This document shows positions 15,305 to 24,564 of a stretch of DNA of 64,000 nucleotides, in pieces. Below the pieces are notes generated by a model that had not been told where the DNA came from, did no database searches, and saw only the letters and a program-made list of their open reading frames with translations. A program made the translations under genes and the position numbers. How positions within the stretch are numbered: position 1 is the first letter of the stretch; the number at the start of each line of letters is the position of its first letter. The stretch spans positions 124,001 through 188,000 of the forward strand of contig NZ_JAOANI010000019.1 in NCBI RefSeq assembly GCF_025318105.1, in the 5' to 3' direction. Origin of the DNA: Venatoribacter pacificus. GTDB lineage: Bacteria > Pseudomonadota > Gammaproteobacteria > Pseudomonadales > Oceanobacteraceae.

Positions 15305-17423
15305 TCCACTGCACCAGCGTGGCCTGGATCTGATCCTGGGTGAATGGCTTGCCAATAAAGTCATTCATACCGGCGGTCAGGCACTGCTGACGTTCGTTTT
15401 CTCCGGTCAGGCCGGTCAGGGCAATGATCGGAGTATGGCTGTTGAGTGAATTGCGGCGAATCTGTCGAGTTGCCTCAAAGCCATCCATCACCGGCATCTG
15501 ACAATCCATCAATACCAGATCGTAACGACAGCGGCGGGCCTGCTCGATTGCCTGCAGTCCATTGTCGGCGGTATCCGGTTCTATATTCAGGTTTTTCAGA
15601 TAGCGCTGGCACAGCATGCGATTGATGGTGTTGTCATCGACCAGTAATACGCGGATGGTACGTTTTTTGTTCTGCCGGTCGGGGCTTACCTGCCGCAGCA
15701 GCGCATTGAGCAGGTCGGACTGCGTGCATTCCCGTTTATTTTCCGCGTTCTTTTCGCCATGAACATTCAGCACGATGCTGCGCTCGCCGTGACGTTCGGC
15801 GATTTCGGGCTGATCGGTCAGCAGCAGTTTGTGTTGGCTGTTGCGGTTGGTTATCTCGCTGACGGGTAACTGCCAGTGTTCGAGCCAATGCAGAACGTTA
15901 TTGCGGCACGGTGCATCCTGAATAACAAGGTTCAGAGGATGTTGGCGCAGGTGTTGCCGGATCTCCGACAGTGATGATTCCAGTGATTGGTAGTGGATGT
16001 CGCAGGTGATGACAGAGCCTTGTTGTTCATCGGTTTCATATTGCAGATCGCCGCCAAGGCAGTGTGCGAGTTCGCGCGTCATTCCCAGACCAAACGCGGA
16101 CGGCAGCTGCAGGTTGTCAGGAATCAGCGGCATAAGATCCTGTTCCAGTAATGCCCCACTGATAAACAGATGCTGTCCCGACAGGCTGATAAACAGTTGC
16201 TGCTTGTCGTGATGAATATTAAGTGCCAGCTCACCTTCGCTGGTGTGGGCCAGGCCGTTGCTGATCAGACTTTGCAGCAGCAGGCGCAGGCTGTCTTCGT
16301 TTGCCAGGATGGGACTGGTCGTGGTGGCGGTGTAAGTAATTCGCGGTTGCCCGGCGGGAATCCTGGCCAGGCAGTCTTTAATGACTTCGTTGATATCTAT
16401 GATCTGCATCTCGTCATGCTGACCGGCATGCTGCAAAGTGTGCAGGTCGTGCAGTAAGCCGAGCAGATTGGCGGCCATATCCCGCGCATCCGTCTGTCGT
16501 GTGCTATCGAGACTCGACACCAGTTGATTCAGCGGTTCTTTCAGCAGTTGTATCAGCGTGCTCAGGTGACTTTGCAGGGCAGGATTGCTTGTATGGCTGT
16601 CGTCATTGCTCTGTTGCAGTCGGCGGTTCAGATGGGTAAGTGCATGGGTGCGTTTATGAATCAGCTCTTCCAGTTTGGTTGAGTAGCTGTTGATGGTTAC
16701 TTCGGCTTTCCGTTGTTGCCGTATGTGTTCTTTCAGCAGGTTGAGCAGTAACGCAAACTGATTCATCAACTGGCCCAGTTCGTCCTGGCGCTTGGACTGC
16801 ATGCGGGTCAGGTCGACGTCGTCCAGATTGTCGGCTGTGAGCCCGGTAATCTGCCGCACCAGCCGGGTGAGTGGGTTGGTGACGGCACGGTAGAACGCCG
16901 CATAGATAAAGGTGGCCAGCAGCAGGCTGAGCAGCAGGGCGTTAAGCAGGATATTGCGGATTAACTTACCAAACTCGGCAATGCTCTGGCAGCGGTCCAG
17001 TTCAATAATCAGCTTCCCCAATGGGGTGCCGCTATAACTCAGGGCTTCAATATGAATACCGGGCTCACTGAAGATCATCATGTCCAGCGTGGAGGGCTCG
17101 CATGAACTGGGCTGAACCGCCTGCGCAAGCTGCATGCCGGTACTGTCGATGACAATGGCCGAAGTGATATTGGGATGAGTCACCAGGCCGTCGGCCAGTT
17201 GCTGATTCAGGCGTATGTTGTAATTGAAGGTCGCCAGATTAAAAGCGGGCAGTGTGCTGGCAATGATGCTGGTGACGATGTCCTGTTGGCGCGTTTTCAG
17301 TGTCTGGATATTGGAGTGAATGCTGATGGTACTGATGATGCCGGCAATCACCAGCGCAACCACGGCTGTGTTCAGAGCCAGTTGCAGGGCCAGTTTTTTT
17401 TTGACCTGAGAGAATATCTGCAT
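15273..17423 (-). CDS. hybrid sensor protein with degenerate kinase core
   Basis: A 716-residue membrane sensor: TM1 near the N-terminus, a periplasmic domain of about 140 residues, TM2 (around 155-175), HAMP, coiled coil, kinase-like region and a C-terminal receiver with the phosphoacceptor Asp in LVLMDCQMPVMDG. In the kinase region the H-box position reads LLKEPLNQ where SHEIRTPLN is normal, so the phosphorylatable His appears to be lost. The N-box LISNGLAHTSEG and a G2-like AFGLGMTRE remain, but the G1 DxGxG is not seen. The start at MQIFSQVKKK (17423) has AAGGA upstream; the frame opens at 17504. It may be a receiver platform rather than an active kinase. Confidence 0.8.
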   Translation of the reverse strand: MQIFSQVKKKLALQLALNTAVVALVIAGIISTISIHSNIQTLKTRQQDIVTSIIASTLPAFNLATFNYNIRLNQQLADGLVTHPNITSAIVIDSTGMQLAQAVQPSSCEPSTLDMMIFSEPGIHIEALSYSGTPLGKLIIELDRCQSIAEFGKLIRNILLNALLLSLLLATFIYAAFYRAVTNPLTRLVRQITGLTADNLDDVDLTRMQSKRQDELGQLMNQFALLLNLLKEHIRQQRKAEVTINSYSTKLEELIHKRTHALTHLNRRLQQSNDDSHTSNPALQSHLSTLIQLLKEPLNQLVSSLDSTRQTDARDMAANLLGLLHDLHTLQHAGQHDEMQIIDINEVIKDCLARIPAGQPRITYTATTTSPILANEDSLRLLLQSLISNGLAHTSEGELALNIHHDKQQLFISLSGQHLFISGALLEQDLMPLIPDNLQLPSAFGLGMTRELAHCLGGDLQYETDEQQGSVITCDIHYQSLESSLSEIRQHLRQHPLNLVIQDAPCRNNVLHWLEHWQLPVSEITNRNSQHKLLLTDQPEIAERHGERSIVLNVHGEKNAENKRECTQSDLLNALLRQVSPDRQNKKRTIRVLLVDDNTINRMLCQRYLKNLNIEPDTADNGLQAIEQARRCRYDLVLMDCQMPVMDGFEATRQIRRNSLNSHTPIIALTGLTGENERQQCLTAGMNDFIGKPFTQDQIQATLVQWINNYYGNASD

Positions 17424-17543
17424 TCTGTCCTTTGCGCAGGCGCTGTTTCGGTATGAACGGTCGGAATCCTTCCTGAACTTTACCTCAGTTCCTGAAGCAG
17501 TCACAGGCTGCTGTCGGAGAGAAGCGTTTGTCAGAGCGTTTTC

Positions 17544-18287
17544 TCAGAAGTGTTTCTTCTTCCAGGAATCGTCTTCCGCATTTAACAGGTCGGCGCCTTC
17601 TTCCAGACGGGTGCCGCCGGCCGCCGGTTGGCGCTGCTCCTGTTGCTGGGTGATACGTTGCTGAATGCTTGCCAGTATGGCTTTCAGGTCGTCAGGCGGA
17701 TTGCTGAGCTGCTTCAGCGCCGCCTCGGCTTTTTTCAGGTAATGAATGGCCTGAGGTGGGTTGTTGACGCTGGCGGCGGCAGTTGCTTTGGAGTCGAAAA
17801 CGGCCACGGCAATTTTTACATTCAACAGTCTGGCTTCCTGCAGCAGTTGCCTGGCCTGGCTGGTGTCGATGCGATGATGCTGGTGGCCGCTGCGGATGAG
17901 ATCCTGCAAGCGCTGGATTAAATGGCGTATTTCCTGAGCCTGTTTCACCTGGTTGGGTAGCTTTGCTGGTGGCTTTGGCGTTGCGTTTAGCCAGGCGAGG
18001 GCATTTTCCAGTGCTTTGTTGCAGCGTTTATTGGTGGGTGCCTGCAACAGGTTAAGTTCTTCTCCGTGCTGTTGAATATCCTGCGCAATAAAGTGCAGCA
18101 TGGGCGCTGAGATCCAGGGTTGCAGGCTTTCGCCGATCATGCTCAGTTCGCCCATCTGGTCGGAGTGGATAACGGCCATGCGGGCGCGTTCAAGGCGTTT
18201 TTGCTCCTGCCAGCGCATAAAACCCAATGCCCCGACGGCGGCCAGGGCAGTGAATATCGCCAGAATGACCAGGCTGGTGGTAGACAT
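17544..18287 (-). CDS. membrane-anchored protein of unknown function
   Basis: A 247-residue protein with one N-terminal membrane segment (about residues 5-23) followed by a charged, helix-rich cytoplasmic or periplasmic part with Gln-rich coiled-coil-like stretches (QQRITQQQEQRQP) and a C-terminus ending DSWKKKHF. No known domain was recognised. The start at 18287 has AGGAAACAC; the frame opens 99 bases further upstream without a family-like sequence. It lies 120 bases upstream of the hybrid sensor gene on the same strand, and the two could be co-transcribed. Just upstream is the tRNA-Glu promoter on the other strand. Confidence 0.65.
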   Translation of the reverse strand: MSTTSLVILAIFTALAAVGALGFMRWQEQKRLERARMAVIHSDQMGELSMIGESLQPWISAPMLHFIAQDIQQHGEELNLLQAPTNKRCNKALENALAWLNATPKPPAKLPNQVKQAQEIRHLIQRLQDLIRSGHQHHRIDTSQARQLLQEARLLNVKIAVAVFDSKATAAASVNNPPQAIHYLKKAEAALKQLSNPPDDLKAILASIQQRITQQQEQRQPAAGGTRLEEGADLLNAEDDSWKKKHF

Positions 18288-18425
18288 GTGTTTCCTGTTT
18301 CCTTTCCTTGTCTCCGCAGGGAGTCGATGTTGAACGGGATTTGTCATAACGCCGGTCGCTTTGAGACGTTCCGGTTTTAAACACACCTTTTGTCAGTGTA
18401 GCTGTAAAAATCTTATTTACAGGGG

Positions 18426-18454
18426 TTGACGACCTAAATGTCCATCAATAGAAT
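18426..18454 (+). promoter_or_regulatory. sigma70 promoter of tRNA-Glu/Gly unit
   Basis: TTGACG and TAGAAT are separated by exactly 17 bases, followed by a GCGCGC discriminator typical of stringently controlled stable-RNA promoters. The tRNA starts 21 bases after the -10. Confidence 0.85.
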
Positions 18455-18474
18455 GCGCGCTCCTTGATTGAGAC

Positions 18475-18550
18475 GTCCCCATCGTCTAGAGGCCTAGGAC
18501 ACCGCCCTTTCACGGCGGTAACAGGGGTTCGAATCCCCTTGGGGATGCCA
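18475..18550 (+). tRNA. tRNA-Glu(TTC)
   Basis: 76 bases with encoded CCA. The anticodon loop CTTTCAC sits in a CCGCC/GGCGG stem, and the acceptor GTCCCCA/TGGGGAT has discriminator G. Confidence 0.97.
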
Positions 18551-18576
18551 TTTAAAAATGGCAGTTTAAGCAGTGT

Positions 18577-18652
<76 letters not shown>

Positions 18653-18662
18653 NNNNNNNNNN
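18653..18662. other. assembly gap (10 N)
   Basis: Ten N bases directly after a tRNA-Gly. Repeated tRNA sequence probably broke the assembly, so true length and tRNA copy number are unknown. Confidence 0.99.
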
Positions 18663-18679
18663 GCATAAGCAAGAAAATT

Positions 18680-18755
<76 letters not shown>

Positions 18756-18762
18756 AATTCTA

Positions 18763-18772
18763 NNNNNNNNNN
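18763..18772. other. assembly gap (10 N)
   Basis: Second placeholder gap within the tRNA cluster. Confidence 0.99.
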
Positions 18773-18835
18773 TATTATGAAACGTATGTTTCAGCGGCTT
18801 AATCGGGAAGTTGTTGATTTAAAAGAAAAAAGTTC

Positions 18836-18863
18836 TTGCAAATCAACGAAAGCGCAGTAAAAT
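18836..18863 (+). promoter_or_regulatory. promoter of second tRNA-Glu
   Basis: TTGCAA and TAAAAT with a 16-base spacer, followed by a GCGCAGC discriminator and the tRNA 20 bases downstream. Confidence 0.7.
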
Positions 18864-18882
18864 GCGCAGCGTGTTTAGCGAT

Positions 18883-18958
18883 GTCCCCATCGTCTAGAGG
18901 CCTAGGACACCGCCCTTTCACGGCGGTAACAGGGGTTCGAATCCCCTTGGGGATGCCA
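18883..18958 (+). tRNA. tRNA-Glu(TTC), copy 2
   Basis: Same 76-base sequence as the copy at 18475, with discriminator G and encoded CCA. Confidence 0.96.
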
Positions 18959-18966
18959 TTAACATG

Positions 18967-18976
18967 NNNNNNNNNN
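18967..18976. other. assembly gap (10 N)
   Basis: Third placeholder gap, between a tRNA-Glu and a terminator. Confidence 0.99.
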
Positions 18977-19006
18977 AAAAAGCTGCCTTTATGGCAGCTT
19001 TTTTTA
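18977..19006 (+). terminator. terminator of tRNA cluster
   Basis: AAAAAGCTGCC/GGCAGCTTTTTTT forms a stem with a short TTTAT loop and a T-run. Confidence 0.85.
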
Positions 19007-19051
19007 TGTCTGAAATTCGGCTGCGTGTCTGAGGTGCAGGAATTCGACGCC

Positions 19052-19453
19052 TCAGGCGTCGAATCCGGGGGATGATTTCAGCAGCAGGTCTTTGGCGCTC
19101 TGACGATCAAAAGGCTTTTGTTCCTGCTCGTGCTGAGCTTCGATTTCGTCTATTTGCTGAAACAGGTCAATTTCTTCATCGGTCAGGAAGTGCAGGCAAT
19201 CACCGCCGAAAAACCACAGCAGATCGCGGTCGATGGCTGGCGACAATTGCGGCAGATGGTTAAAAATATGGGTGATCCAATCCTGCCCCTGGGTGTAGCC
19301 TGAATCAGTATGTTGCGTGAGCTGATCAATAACCTGCGTCAGCTGATGTAGAATCTCATCGCTGATAATCCCGCCAGCCTGGCTCTGTGCTTTGCTCAGG
19401 CGTTCATGAACCTGTTGCAACAGGTGGATATGATCATTCAGTCGTTCACTCAT
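19052..19453 (-). CDS. conserved hypothetical protein (PA2817-like)
   Basis: A 133-residue soluble protein. The distinctive core RDLLWFFGGDCLHFLTDEEI (about residues 78-97) matches my memory of the small Pseudomonas PA2817-type family, whose function is unknown. Helical, no signal peptide. The start at 19453 is preceded by AAGAG; the longer frame to 19513 runs into the ABC gene on the opposite strand. It is divergent from the ABC exporter genes, and the 5' ends are only 25 bases apart, so they share a promoter region. Confidence 0.7.
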   Translation of the reverse strand: MSERLNDHIHLLQQVHERLSKAQSQAGGIISDEILHQLTQVIDQLTQHTDSGYTQGQDWITHIFNHLPQLSPAIDRDLLWFFGGDCLHFLTDEEIDLFQQIDEIEAQHEQEQKPFDRQSAKDLLLKSSPGFDA

Positions 19454-19478
19454 TAATACGCTCTTAAGGTCAAAAATT

Positions 19479-20399
19479 ATGGTTCCTGCCCTGGTGGTAC
19501 GAAATTTATCCAAAGTTTATGGCAATGGCTTTCAGGCATTGAAAGGCATTGATCTGACTGTAGAGCAGGGCGATTTCTTCGCCTTACTCGGGCCAAATGG
19601 CGCCGGTAAGTCGACCACGCTGGGTATTCTATCGGGTCTGGTGCAAAAAACATCCGGCAATGCCGAAGTTATGGGTTTTGATGTGAACCAGCAGGCATTC
19701 TCTGCCCGTCGTTATCTGGGGGTTGTGCCGCAGGAGTTTAATTTTAATCAGTTCGAAAAAGTGTACGACATCGTCATCACTCAGGCTGGTTATTTTGGCC
19801 TGACCGCGGCTCAGGCCGCGCCAAACACCGAGAAGCTGCTGCGTGCGCTTGATCTGTGGGAGAAGCGTGACCAGCAGGCGCGGATGTTATCCGGTGGAAT
19901 GAAGCGCCGCTTAATGATTGCGCGGGCGTTGGTACACGAGCCTAAAGTTCTGATTCTTGATGAGCCGACCGCCGGCGTTGATATTGAGCTGCGTCGTTCT
20001 ATGTGGATCTTTATGCAGGAACTGAATCGCGCCGGCACCACGATTATTCTGACCACGCATTACCTTGAAGAAGCGGAACAGTTATGCCGCAATATTGCCA
20101 TTATTAATGATGGTGAAATTGTACAGGCTACGAGTGTCCGTAACCTGCTGAGCCAGCTGAGTACCGAAACGTTTATCTTTGATCTTAATTCCACTGTGGC
20201 AGAGGATTTTTCTCTGGCGGGGTTCGAGTGTCGCCGTGTCGCTGATGATTGTATTGAGGTGGTGGTGGAGAAAGGTCAGAGCATTAACCATATTTTTGTG
20301 TTGCTGACGCAGCAGGGCATAGAGGTTCGCAGTATGAGAACCAAGTCTAATCGTCTGGAAGAATTATTTGTCGATCTGGTCAGGGGAGCAAAAGCATGA
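19479..20399 (+). CDS. yadG: ABC exporter ATP-binding protein (YadG type)
   Basis: A 306-residue ABC-2 type ATPase. Walker A GPNGAGKST (about 39-47), signature LSGGMKRR, Walker B VLILDEPTAGVD and the H-loop TTH are all present, with a C-terminal extension as in YadG/DrrA-like subunits. Together with the next gene it forms an exporter whose substrate is unknown; E. coli YadGH has the same pairing. The gene ends in an ATGA overlap with the permease. No regulator is nearby. Confidence 0.9.
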   Translation: MVPALVVRNLSKVYGNGFQALKGIDLTVEQGDFFALLGPNGAGKSTTLGILSGLVQKTSGNAEVMGFDVNQQAFSARRYLGVVPQEFNFNQFEKVYDIVITQAGYFGLTAAQAAPNTEKLLRALDLWEKRDQQARMLSGGMKRRLMIARALVHEPKVLILDEPTAGVDIELRRSMWIFMQELNRAGTTIILTTHYLEEAEQLCRNIAIINDGEIVQATSVRNLLSQLSTETFIFDLNSTVAEDFSLAGFECRRVADDCIEVVVEKGQSINHIFVLLTQQGIEVRSMRTKSNRLEELFVDLVRGAKA

Positions 20400-21172
20400 G
20401 TCCGATGCGTATTCAATGGGTTGCCTTCACCACGATTCTCACTAAAGAAATCCGGCGCTTTACCCGTATCTGGCAACAGACGCTGTTGCCGCCGGCCATC
20501 ACCATGACGTTGTATTTTGTGATTTTTGGTCAGTTAATCGGATCGCGAATTGGTCCGATGGGTGGCGTAGATTATATGGCCTTTATCGTACCGGGACTGA
20601 TTATGATGAGTGTGATCACCAGTGCGTACGCCAATGTATCGAGCTCATTTTTCAGTAATAAATTCCAGCGCAGTATTGAAGAATTGATGGTCGCACCGGT
20701 ACATCCCGGAACTATTTTGCTCGGCTATGTGTGTGGCGGTATTGCCCGCGGTGTGGGGGTTGGCATTATCGTTACGCTGCTGTCGCTGTATTTTACTCAT
20801 TTGCAGATACACAATCTGCTTGTGGTTTTTCTGGTGATTTTATTGTCGGCCATGCTGTTTGCATTGGGTGGATTTATTAACGCTATTTTTGCCACCAAGT
20901 TCGATGATATATCCATTGTACCAACCTTTGTGATTACGCCGCTGACGTATCTTGGCGGGGTGTTTTATTCGATTAGCCTGTTACCGGATTTCTGGCAGGG
21001 TGTGTCTCTGTTTAATCCGATTTTGTATATGGTTAATACGTTCCGCTACGGCATTCTGGGAGTGTCAGACGTTAATATCTGGTTCTCATTAGGCATGCTG
21101 GTATTTTTTATTGTTGTTCTTGCGACTTACAGTCTTTGGCTGTTACGTCGCGGTGTCGGTATGCGACAGTGA
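20396..21172 (+). CDS. yadH: ABC-2 type permease (YadH type)
   Basis: A 258-residue inner-membrane permease with six predicted hydrophobic segments and the ABC-2 signature near the end (ITPLTYLGGVFYSISLLP). It overlaps the ATPase gene by four bases and precedes queF by 12 bases, so the three may be one transcript. Size and sequence match E. coli YadH (256). The substrate is unknown. Confidence 0.9.
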   Translation: MSPMRIQWVAFTTILTKEIRRFTRIWQQTLLPPAITMTLYFVIFGQLIGSRIGPMGGVDYMAFIVPGLIMMSVITSAYANVSSSFFSNKFQRSIEELMVAPVHPGTILLGYVCGGIARGVGVGIIVTLLSLYFTHLQIHNLLVVFLVILLSAMLFALGGFINAIFATKFDDISIVPTFVITPLTYLGGVFYSISLLPDFWQGVSLFNPILYMVNTFRYGILGVSDVNIWFSLGMLVFFIVVLATYSLWLLRRGVGMRQ

Positions 21173-21184
21173 TCGAGGTGTAAA

Positions 21185-22006
21185 ATGGCGTCAGTAACAA
21201 GCGAACAAAACCCGCTGGGTAAGGTTTCAGCCTATAAAGATGAATACGATGCGACGCTGTTGTTTCCGATTGAGCGGGAAGAGAGCTGGCGTGCCCAGGG
21301 TTTGAATCGCCACGAAGTACCGTTTTTTGGTGTTGATATCTGGAACGGTTATGAAATTTCCTGGTTGAACAGTAAAGGCAAACCGGTGGTTTGTCTGGCT
21401 GAGTTTCGTATCCCGGCTGTCAGTCGTTATCTGGTGGAGTCCAAGTCATTCAAGCTGTATCTGAATTCGTTTAATCAGACACGTTTTAACGACGCAGAAG
21501 ACGCGCGTTTACGCATGGTGGCGGATTTATCGGCTGCTGCTGAGGCTGATATTGACGTTATTTTCCATGCTGTTGATGCAACATTTCCAACGCCACCGGC
21601 CGCCCGCTGTATTGATGATCTCGATATTGAAGTGAGCCGTTATGCACTGGATGCTTCTTTGTTAAAAACAACCGGAGGGCAGTTTGATGGCTGGCTATGC
21701 AGCCATTTGCTGAAATCCAATTGCCCGGTTACTGGTCAACCCGACTGGGGCACGCTGTATATTCATTACCGTGGTGCGCAGATTGATGAGGCTGGTTTGT
21801 TGAGTTATATCGTCTCATTACGCCAGCATCAGGATTTTCATGAGCAGTGCGCTGAACGCACTTATCGTGATATCTCACTGGCATGTAAGCCCGAGTCGTT
21901 AACTGTGTACGCACGTTACGTGCGCCGTGGCGGTCTGGATATTAATCCTTACCGTACATCCGAAGCCGGATTTATTGCCGAGAATTTCCGTCTGGTGCGC
22001 CAGTGA
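21185..22006 (+). CDS. queF: 7-cyano-7-deazaguanine reductase
   Basis: QueF reduces preQ0 to preQ1 with NADPH in queuosine synthesis. The 273-residue protein is the long two-domain (YqcD-unlike, E. coli) type. The NADPH-binding motif ESKSFKLYLNSFN is at 85-97, and the thioimide-forming C180 and acid D187 lie in SNCPVTGQPDWGT. The start has CGAGGTG upstream at a good distance. A PTPS/QueD-like gene at 34815 may belong to the same pathway. A terminator follows. Confidence 0.97.
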   Translation: MASVTSEQNPLGKVSAYKDEYDATLLFPIEREESWRAQGLNRHEVPFFGVDIWNGYEISWLNSKGKPVVCLAEFRIPAVSRYLVESKSFKLYLNSFNQTRFNDAEDARLRMVADLSAAAEADIDVIFHAVDATFPTPPAARCIDDLDIEVSRYALDASLLKTTGGQFDGWLCSHLLKSNCPVTGQPDWGTLYIHYRGAQIDEAGLLSYIVSLRQHQDFHEQCAERTYRDISLACKPESLTVYARYVRRGGLDINPYRTSEAGFIAENFRLVRQ

Positions 22007-22055
22007 GCTTGGCGTCGGCCAGTAATGGCTGCGGTTAAAAAGGGCGGTTGCCGGA

Positions 22056-22090
22056 ATAAAAAAACAGTGGCCTTGGCCACTGTTTTTTTA
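22056..22090. terminator. terminator between queF and cyaB
   Basis: AAAAAAACAGTGGCC and GGCCACTGTTTTTTT form a perfect stem with a TT loop. A-run and T-run allow use on both strands, serving both convergent genes. Confidence 0.9.
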
Positions 22091-22165
22091 TGCTGATTTT
22101 TATGGAAGTTTACTGTTTCTATACGGTTTTTATTAAGCCCGATTCTTTATTGGGTGCCATCGATG

Positions 22166-23554
22166 TCAGTTATTCACTTTGCCACGGATTTTATTAGCGG
22201 CTTTTTCCAGTGCGTCAGCCACTTTTTCGCGTTCTTCTTCACGGATTTTGTCCGACTCAAGGTAAAGCGAGAAGCCTTCCGATTCGTGGTTCATAAAGCT
22301 CGGGTTGGAACCCAGGTCGCGACGATAATCGATAACCTGATACAGCGGCACCGGGTCACGGAAGCCTTTAACCATCGCGCTGCCACGCTGGCGACAAATG
22401 ATTTTATCTTTAATTAACGCGTAGGTTTCGTGGGAAACCAGAATCTCGCCGGCATCCGCTTCGCTTTCCAGGCGGCTGGCGAGGTTTACCTCTTTGCCGA
22501 TGATGGTGTAATCCATGCGGCTTTCGGTGCCGAAGTTACCGACAGTGCAATAGCCGGTATTGATCCCCATACGAATTTGCAGCGGAGCGGTCATACCGTG
22601 CTCTGCCCATTGTTTGCGCAATTTCAGCATGTGACGGCGCATTTCAATGGCCATTGAGACGCAGGCAAGTGCATCACGTTTGGTGCCTTTACTCTTCGGG
22701 TCGCCAAAGAAAATCATCATGCCGTCGCCGATAAATTTATCGATGGTACCGCCGTATTTAAGGGCGATGCGTGACATGTCGGTCAGATATTGATTGAGCA
22801 AGTCAGTAAAGGCTTCGGCTTCCATTTGTTCGGAAAGGGATGAGAAACCCACAATATCAGAGAAGAAAATAACCAGTTTTTTACGCTGAGTCTCAAGCTT
22901 AGCCTGGCGTCGGCCGGAAAAAATGGATTCCCATACCTGAGGGGCGACGTATTTGGATACCTGATGGGACAGCGCCTGAAAGCGTTCAACCTGGCCCTGA
23001 AATTTTTGCTTCAACCGTATCAGATCGCGTGCCTGACGGTTGCTGTTAAAGGCTGATATTCCCAGATGCAGTCCGACGCCAAAGGCGGCGGTCAAAAACA
23101 GCTCGGGTGGAACCGGGGCGGCCGGCTGATGGCCGAACAGCAAAATACCGGCGGCGGCTCCGGAAATCAGTGAAATAATACAGAACGCCCAGGCGGTGAT
23201 GCTGCCGACGATAATGAAGCTGGTATTGATCATAATCAGAAACAACACCGTCAGCTCGATTGGCAGTTGGATGTAGCCAAGAAAAACACCGCAGAGTACG
23301 GCATCAAAATGAATCAGAAACTGGCGTGTGGAATAGGCGCGTTTTTGCCGGAACGGACGGCTCAGAACATAAACGGCATGCGGATAGAGTATGCTGACGA
23401 CGGCGACGACAATGGCCTGGTCTTCAAAATAGCCTTGCAGTATGCCCATCAGAACCGTGACAGCCGCTACCCCATAGCCCAGTATACGGGCCATGTAATC
23501 TTGTTTTGGTAGTGTGGTTTCCGCGAAATGAGACGGATCCTGACGGTTAGACAT
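22166..23554 (-). CDS. cyaB: class III adenylate cyclase, MASE2 type
   Basis: A 462-residue cyclase with an N-terminal multi-helix membrane domain (about 20-180, five to six segments) that resembles MASE2, then a class III catalytic domain. Metal-binding aspartates are in FFSDIVGFSS and FIGDGMMIFFGD, and the transition-state region MDYTIIGKEVNLASRLE is intact. Length and layout equal Pseudomonas aeruginosa CyaB (463), which makes cAMP for Vfr-dependent virulence and motility control. The MASE2 domain probably senses a membrane-linked signal. It is convergent with queF and is not in an operon. Confidence 0.93.
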   Translation of the reverse strand: MSNRQDPSHFAETTLPKQDYMARILGYGVAAVTVLMGILQGYFEDQAIVVAVVSILYPHAVYVLSRPFRQKRAYSTRQFLIHFDAVLCGVFLGYIQLPIELTVLFLIMINTSFIIVGSITAWAFCIISLISGAAAGILLFGHQPAAPVPPELFLTAAFGVGLHLGISAFNSNRQARDLIRLKQKFQGQVERFQALSHQVSKYVAPQVWESIFSGRRQAKLETQRKKLVIFFSDIVGFSSLSEQMEAEAFTDLLNQYLTDMSRIALKYGGTIDKFIGDGMMIFFGDPKSKGTKRDALACVSMAIEMRRHMLKLRKQWAEHGMTAPLQIRMGINTGYCTVGNFGTESRMDYTIIGKEVNLASRLESEADAGEILVSHETYALIKDKIICRQRGSAMVKGFRDPVPLYQVIDYRRDLGSNPSFMNHESEGFSLYLESDKIREEEREKVADALEKAANKIRGKVNN

Positions 23555-23742
23555 TGTGAGGGCCTGGAAAAATAATTGTTCTTATAATGGGTAACACGGC
23601 TCGGCCAGTGGCAATGATTGAGAACATCTATATACCCAGAATAACGCAGCTCAGCAAGTGCATGACGGCTAAGTCAGGCTTTTCATTGACGGTCACGACT
23701 TTACAATAGACATATGACGAACATATTGATTTGGATGCGCTA

Positions 23743-24309
23743 ATGGAAGCTTTACGCATGTTAACTGAACGGGTTTCGGCTCCGCAACTGACCGGCCCTG
23801 GCATCACACCACAAGAACAGAATATTTTGCTGCGTTCTGCTTTACGCGCCCCGGATCACGCCTGGTTGCGTCCGAGCCGTTATCTTCTGATTGAGGGGGA
23901 AAACCGACGTGCGCTGGGAGAGATATTCCTGCAGGCAACGCCTGACTGGCAGAGTCTGAGCGCTGAAAAACAGCAAAAAGTGTTGAATATGCCGTTACGG
24001 GCACCGCTGTTGATTGTGGCCGTCAGTTGTATTCAGGAGCACCCTAAAGTGCCGCGTGACGAACAGCTTTTGTCTACCGGTGCAGGTGTACAGAATATTC
24101 TCAATGCCGCCTGGGCTTTGGGCTTGGGCGCAATCTGGCGTACCGGCGACATGGCCACTAATCCGCAGGTGATTGAGGCGCTGGGATTGGCACCACAGGA
24201 TGTGATCGTCGGCTTTGTTTATATCGGCCACATTAACTGCACCCTGAAGCAACCCCCAGAGTTGCCGCTGGACGATTTTGTTACCCGCTGGAAAGCGAAA
24301 TCGTCATAA
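23743..24309 (+). CDS. nitroreductase family protein (YdjA-like)
   Basis: A 188-residue flavin (FMN) oxidoreductase of the small nitroreductase type. RSALRAPDHAWLRPSRYLLIEG near the N-terminus and the GAGVQNILNAAWALGLGAIWRTGD segment are characteristic of YdjA. The physiological substrate is not known. The ATG at 23743 is chosen over an in-frame TTG four codons upstream, which lacks a binding site. The gene precedes the tRNA-Ser promoter and is probably monocistronic. Confidence 0.88.
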   Translation: MEALRMLTERVSAPQLTGPGITPQEQNILLRSALRAPDHAWLRPSRYLLIEGENRRALGEIFLQATPDWQSLSAEKQQKVLNMPLRAPLLIVAVSCIQEHPKVPRDEQLLSTGAGVQNILNAAWALGLGAIWRTGDMATNPQVIEALGLAPQDVIVGFVYIGHINCTLKQPPELPLDDFVTRWKAKSS

Positions 24310-24336
24310 AAACAAGCAATTAGCTCAGGATGGGTG

Positions 24337-24365
24337 TTGACGCTCAGGTCGCTGCTGCGTATAGT
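24337..24365 (+). promoter_or_regulatory. promoter of tRNA-Ser
   Basis: TTGACG and TATAGT separated by 17 bases with a GC-rich discriminator (ACGCGG). Confidence 0.85.
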
Positions 24366-24393
24366 ACGCGGCCTCTGAGCAGTGCTCAGATTA

Positions 24394-24481
24394 GGTGAGG
24401 TGTCCGAGTGGCTGAAGGAGCACGCCTGGAAAGCGTGTATACCGCAAGGTATCGAGGGTTCGAATCCCTCCCTCACCGCCA
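24394..24481 (+). tRNA. tRNA-Ser(GGA)
   Basis: An 88-base class II tRNA with a long variable arm. The anticodon loop CTGGAAA sits in a CACGC/GCGTG stem, and CCA is encoded. Confidence 0.97.
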
Positions 24482-24490
24482 CGAATTCTG

Positions 24491-24527
24491 AAAACCGCAT
24501 GGTCCTCGGGCTATGCGGTTTTTTTAT
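24491..24527 (+). terminator. terminator after tRNA-Ser
   Basis: AAAACCGCAT and ATGCGGTTTTTTT form the stem, nine bases after the tRNA end. Confidence 0.85.
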
Positions 24528-24564
24528 GCTCCGCGTTTACGTTGGAGAGCGGTGAAGGGAGGGT

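Noticed and set aside
23680..23707. Promoter for the nitroreductase gene
   Set aside because: TTTTCA and TACAAT at 16 bases is only a weak match, not enough to list as a feature.
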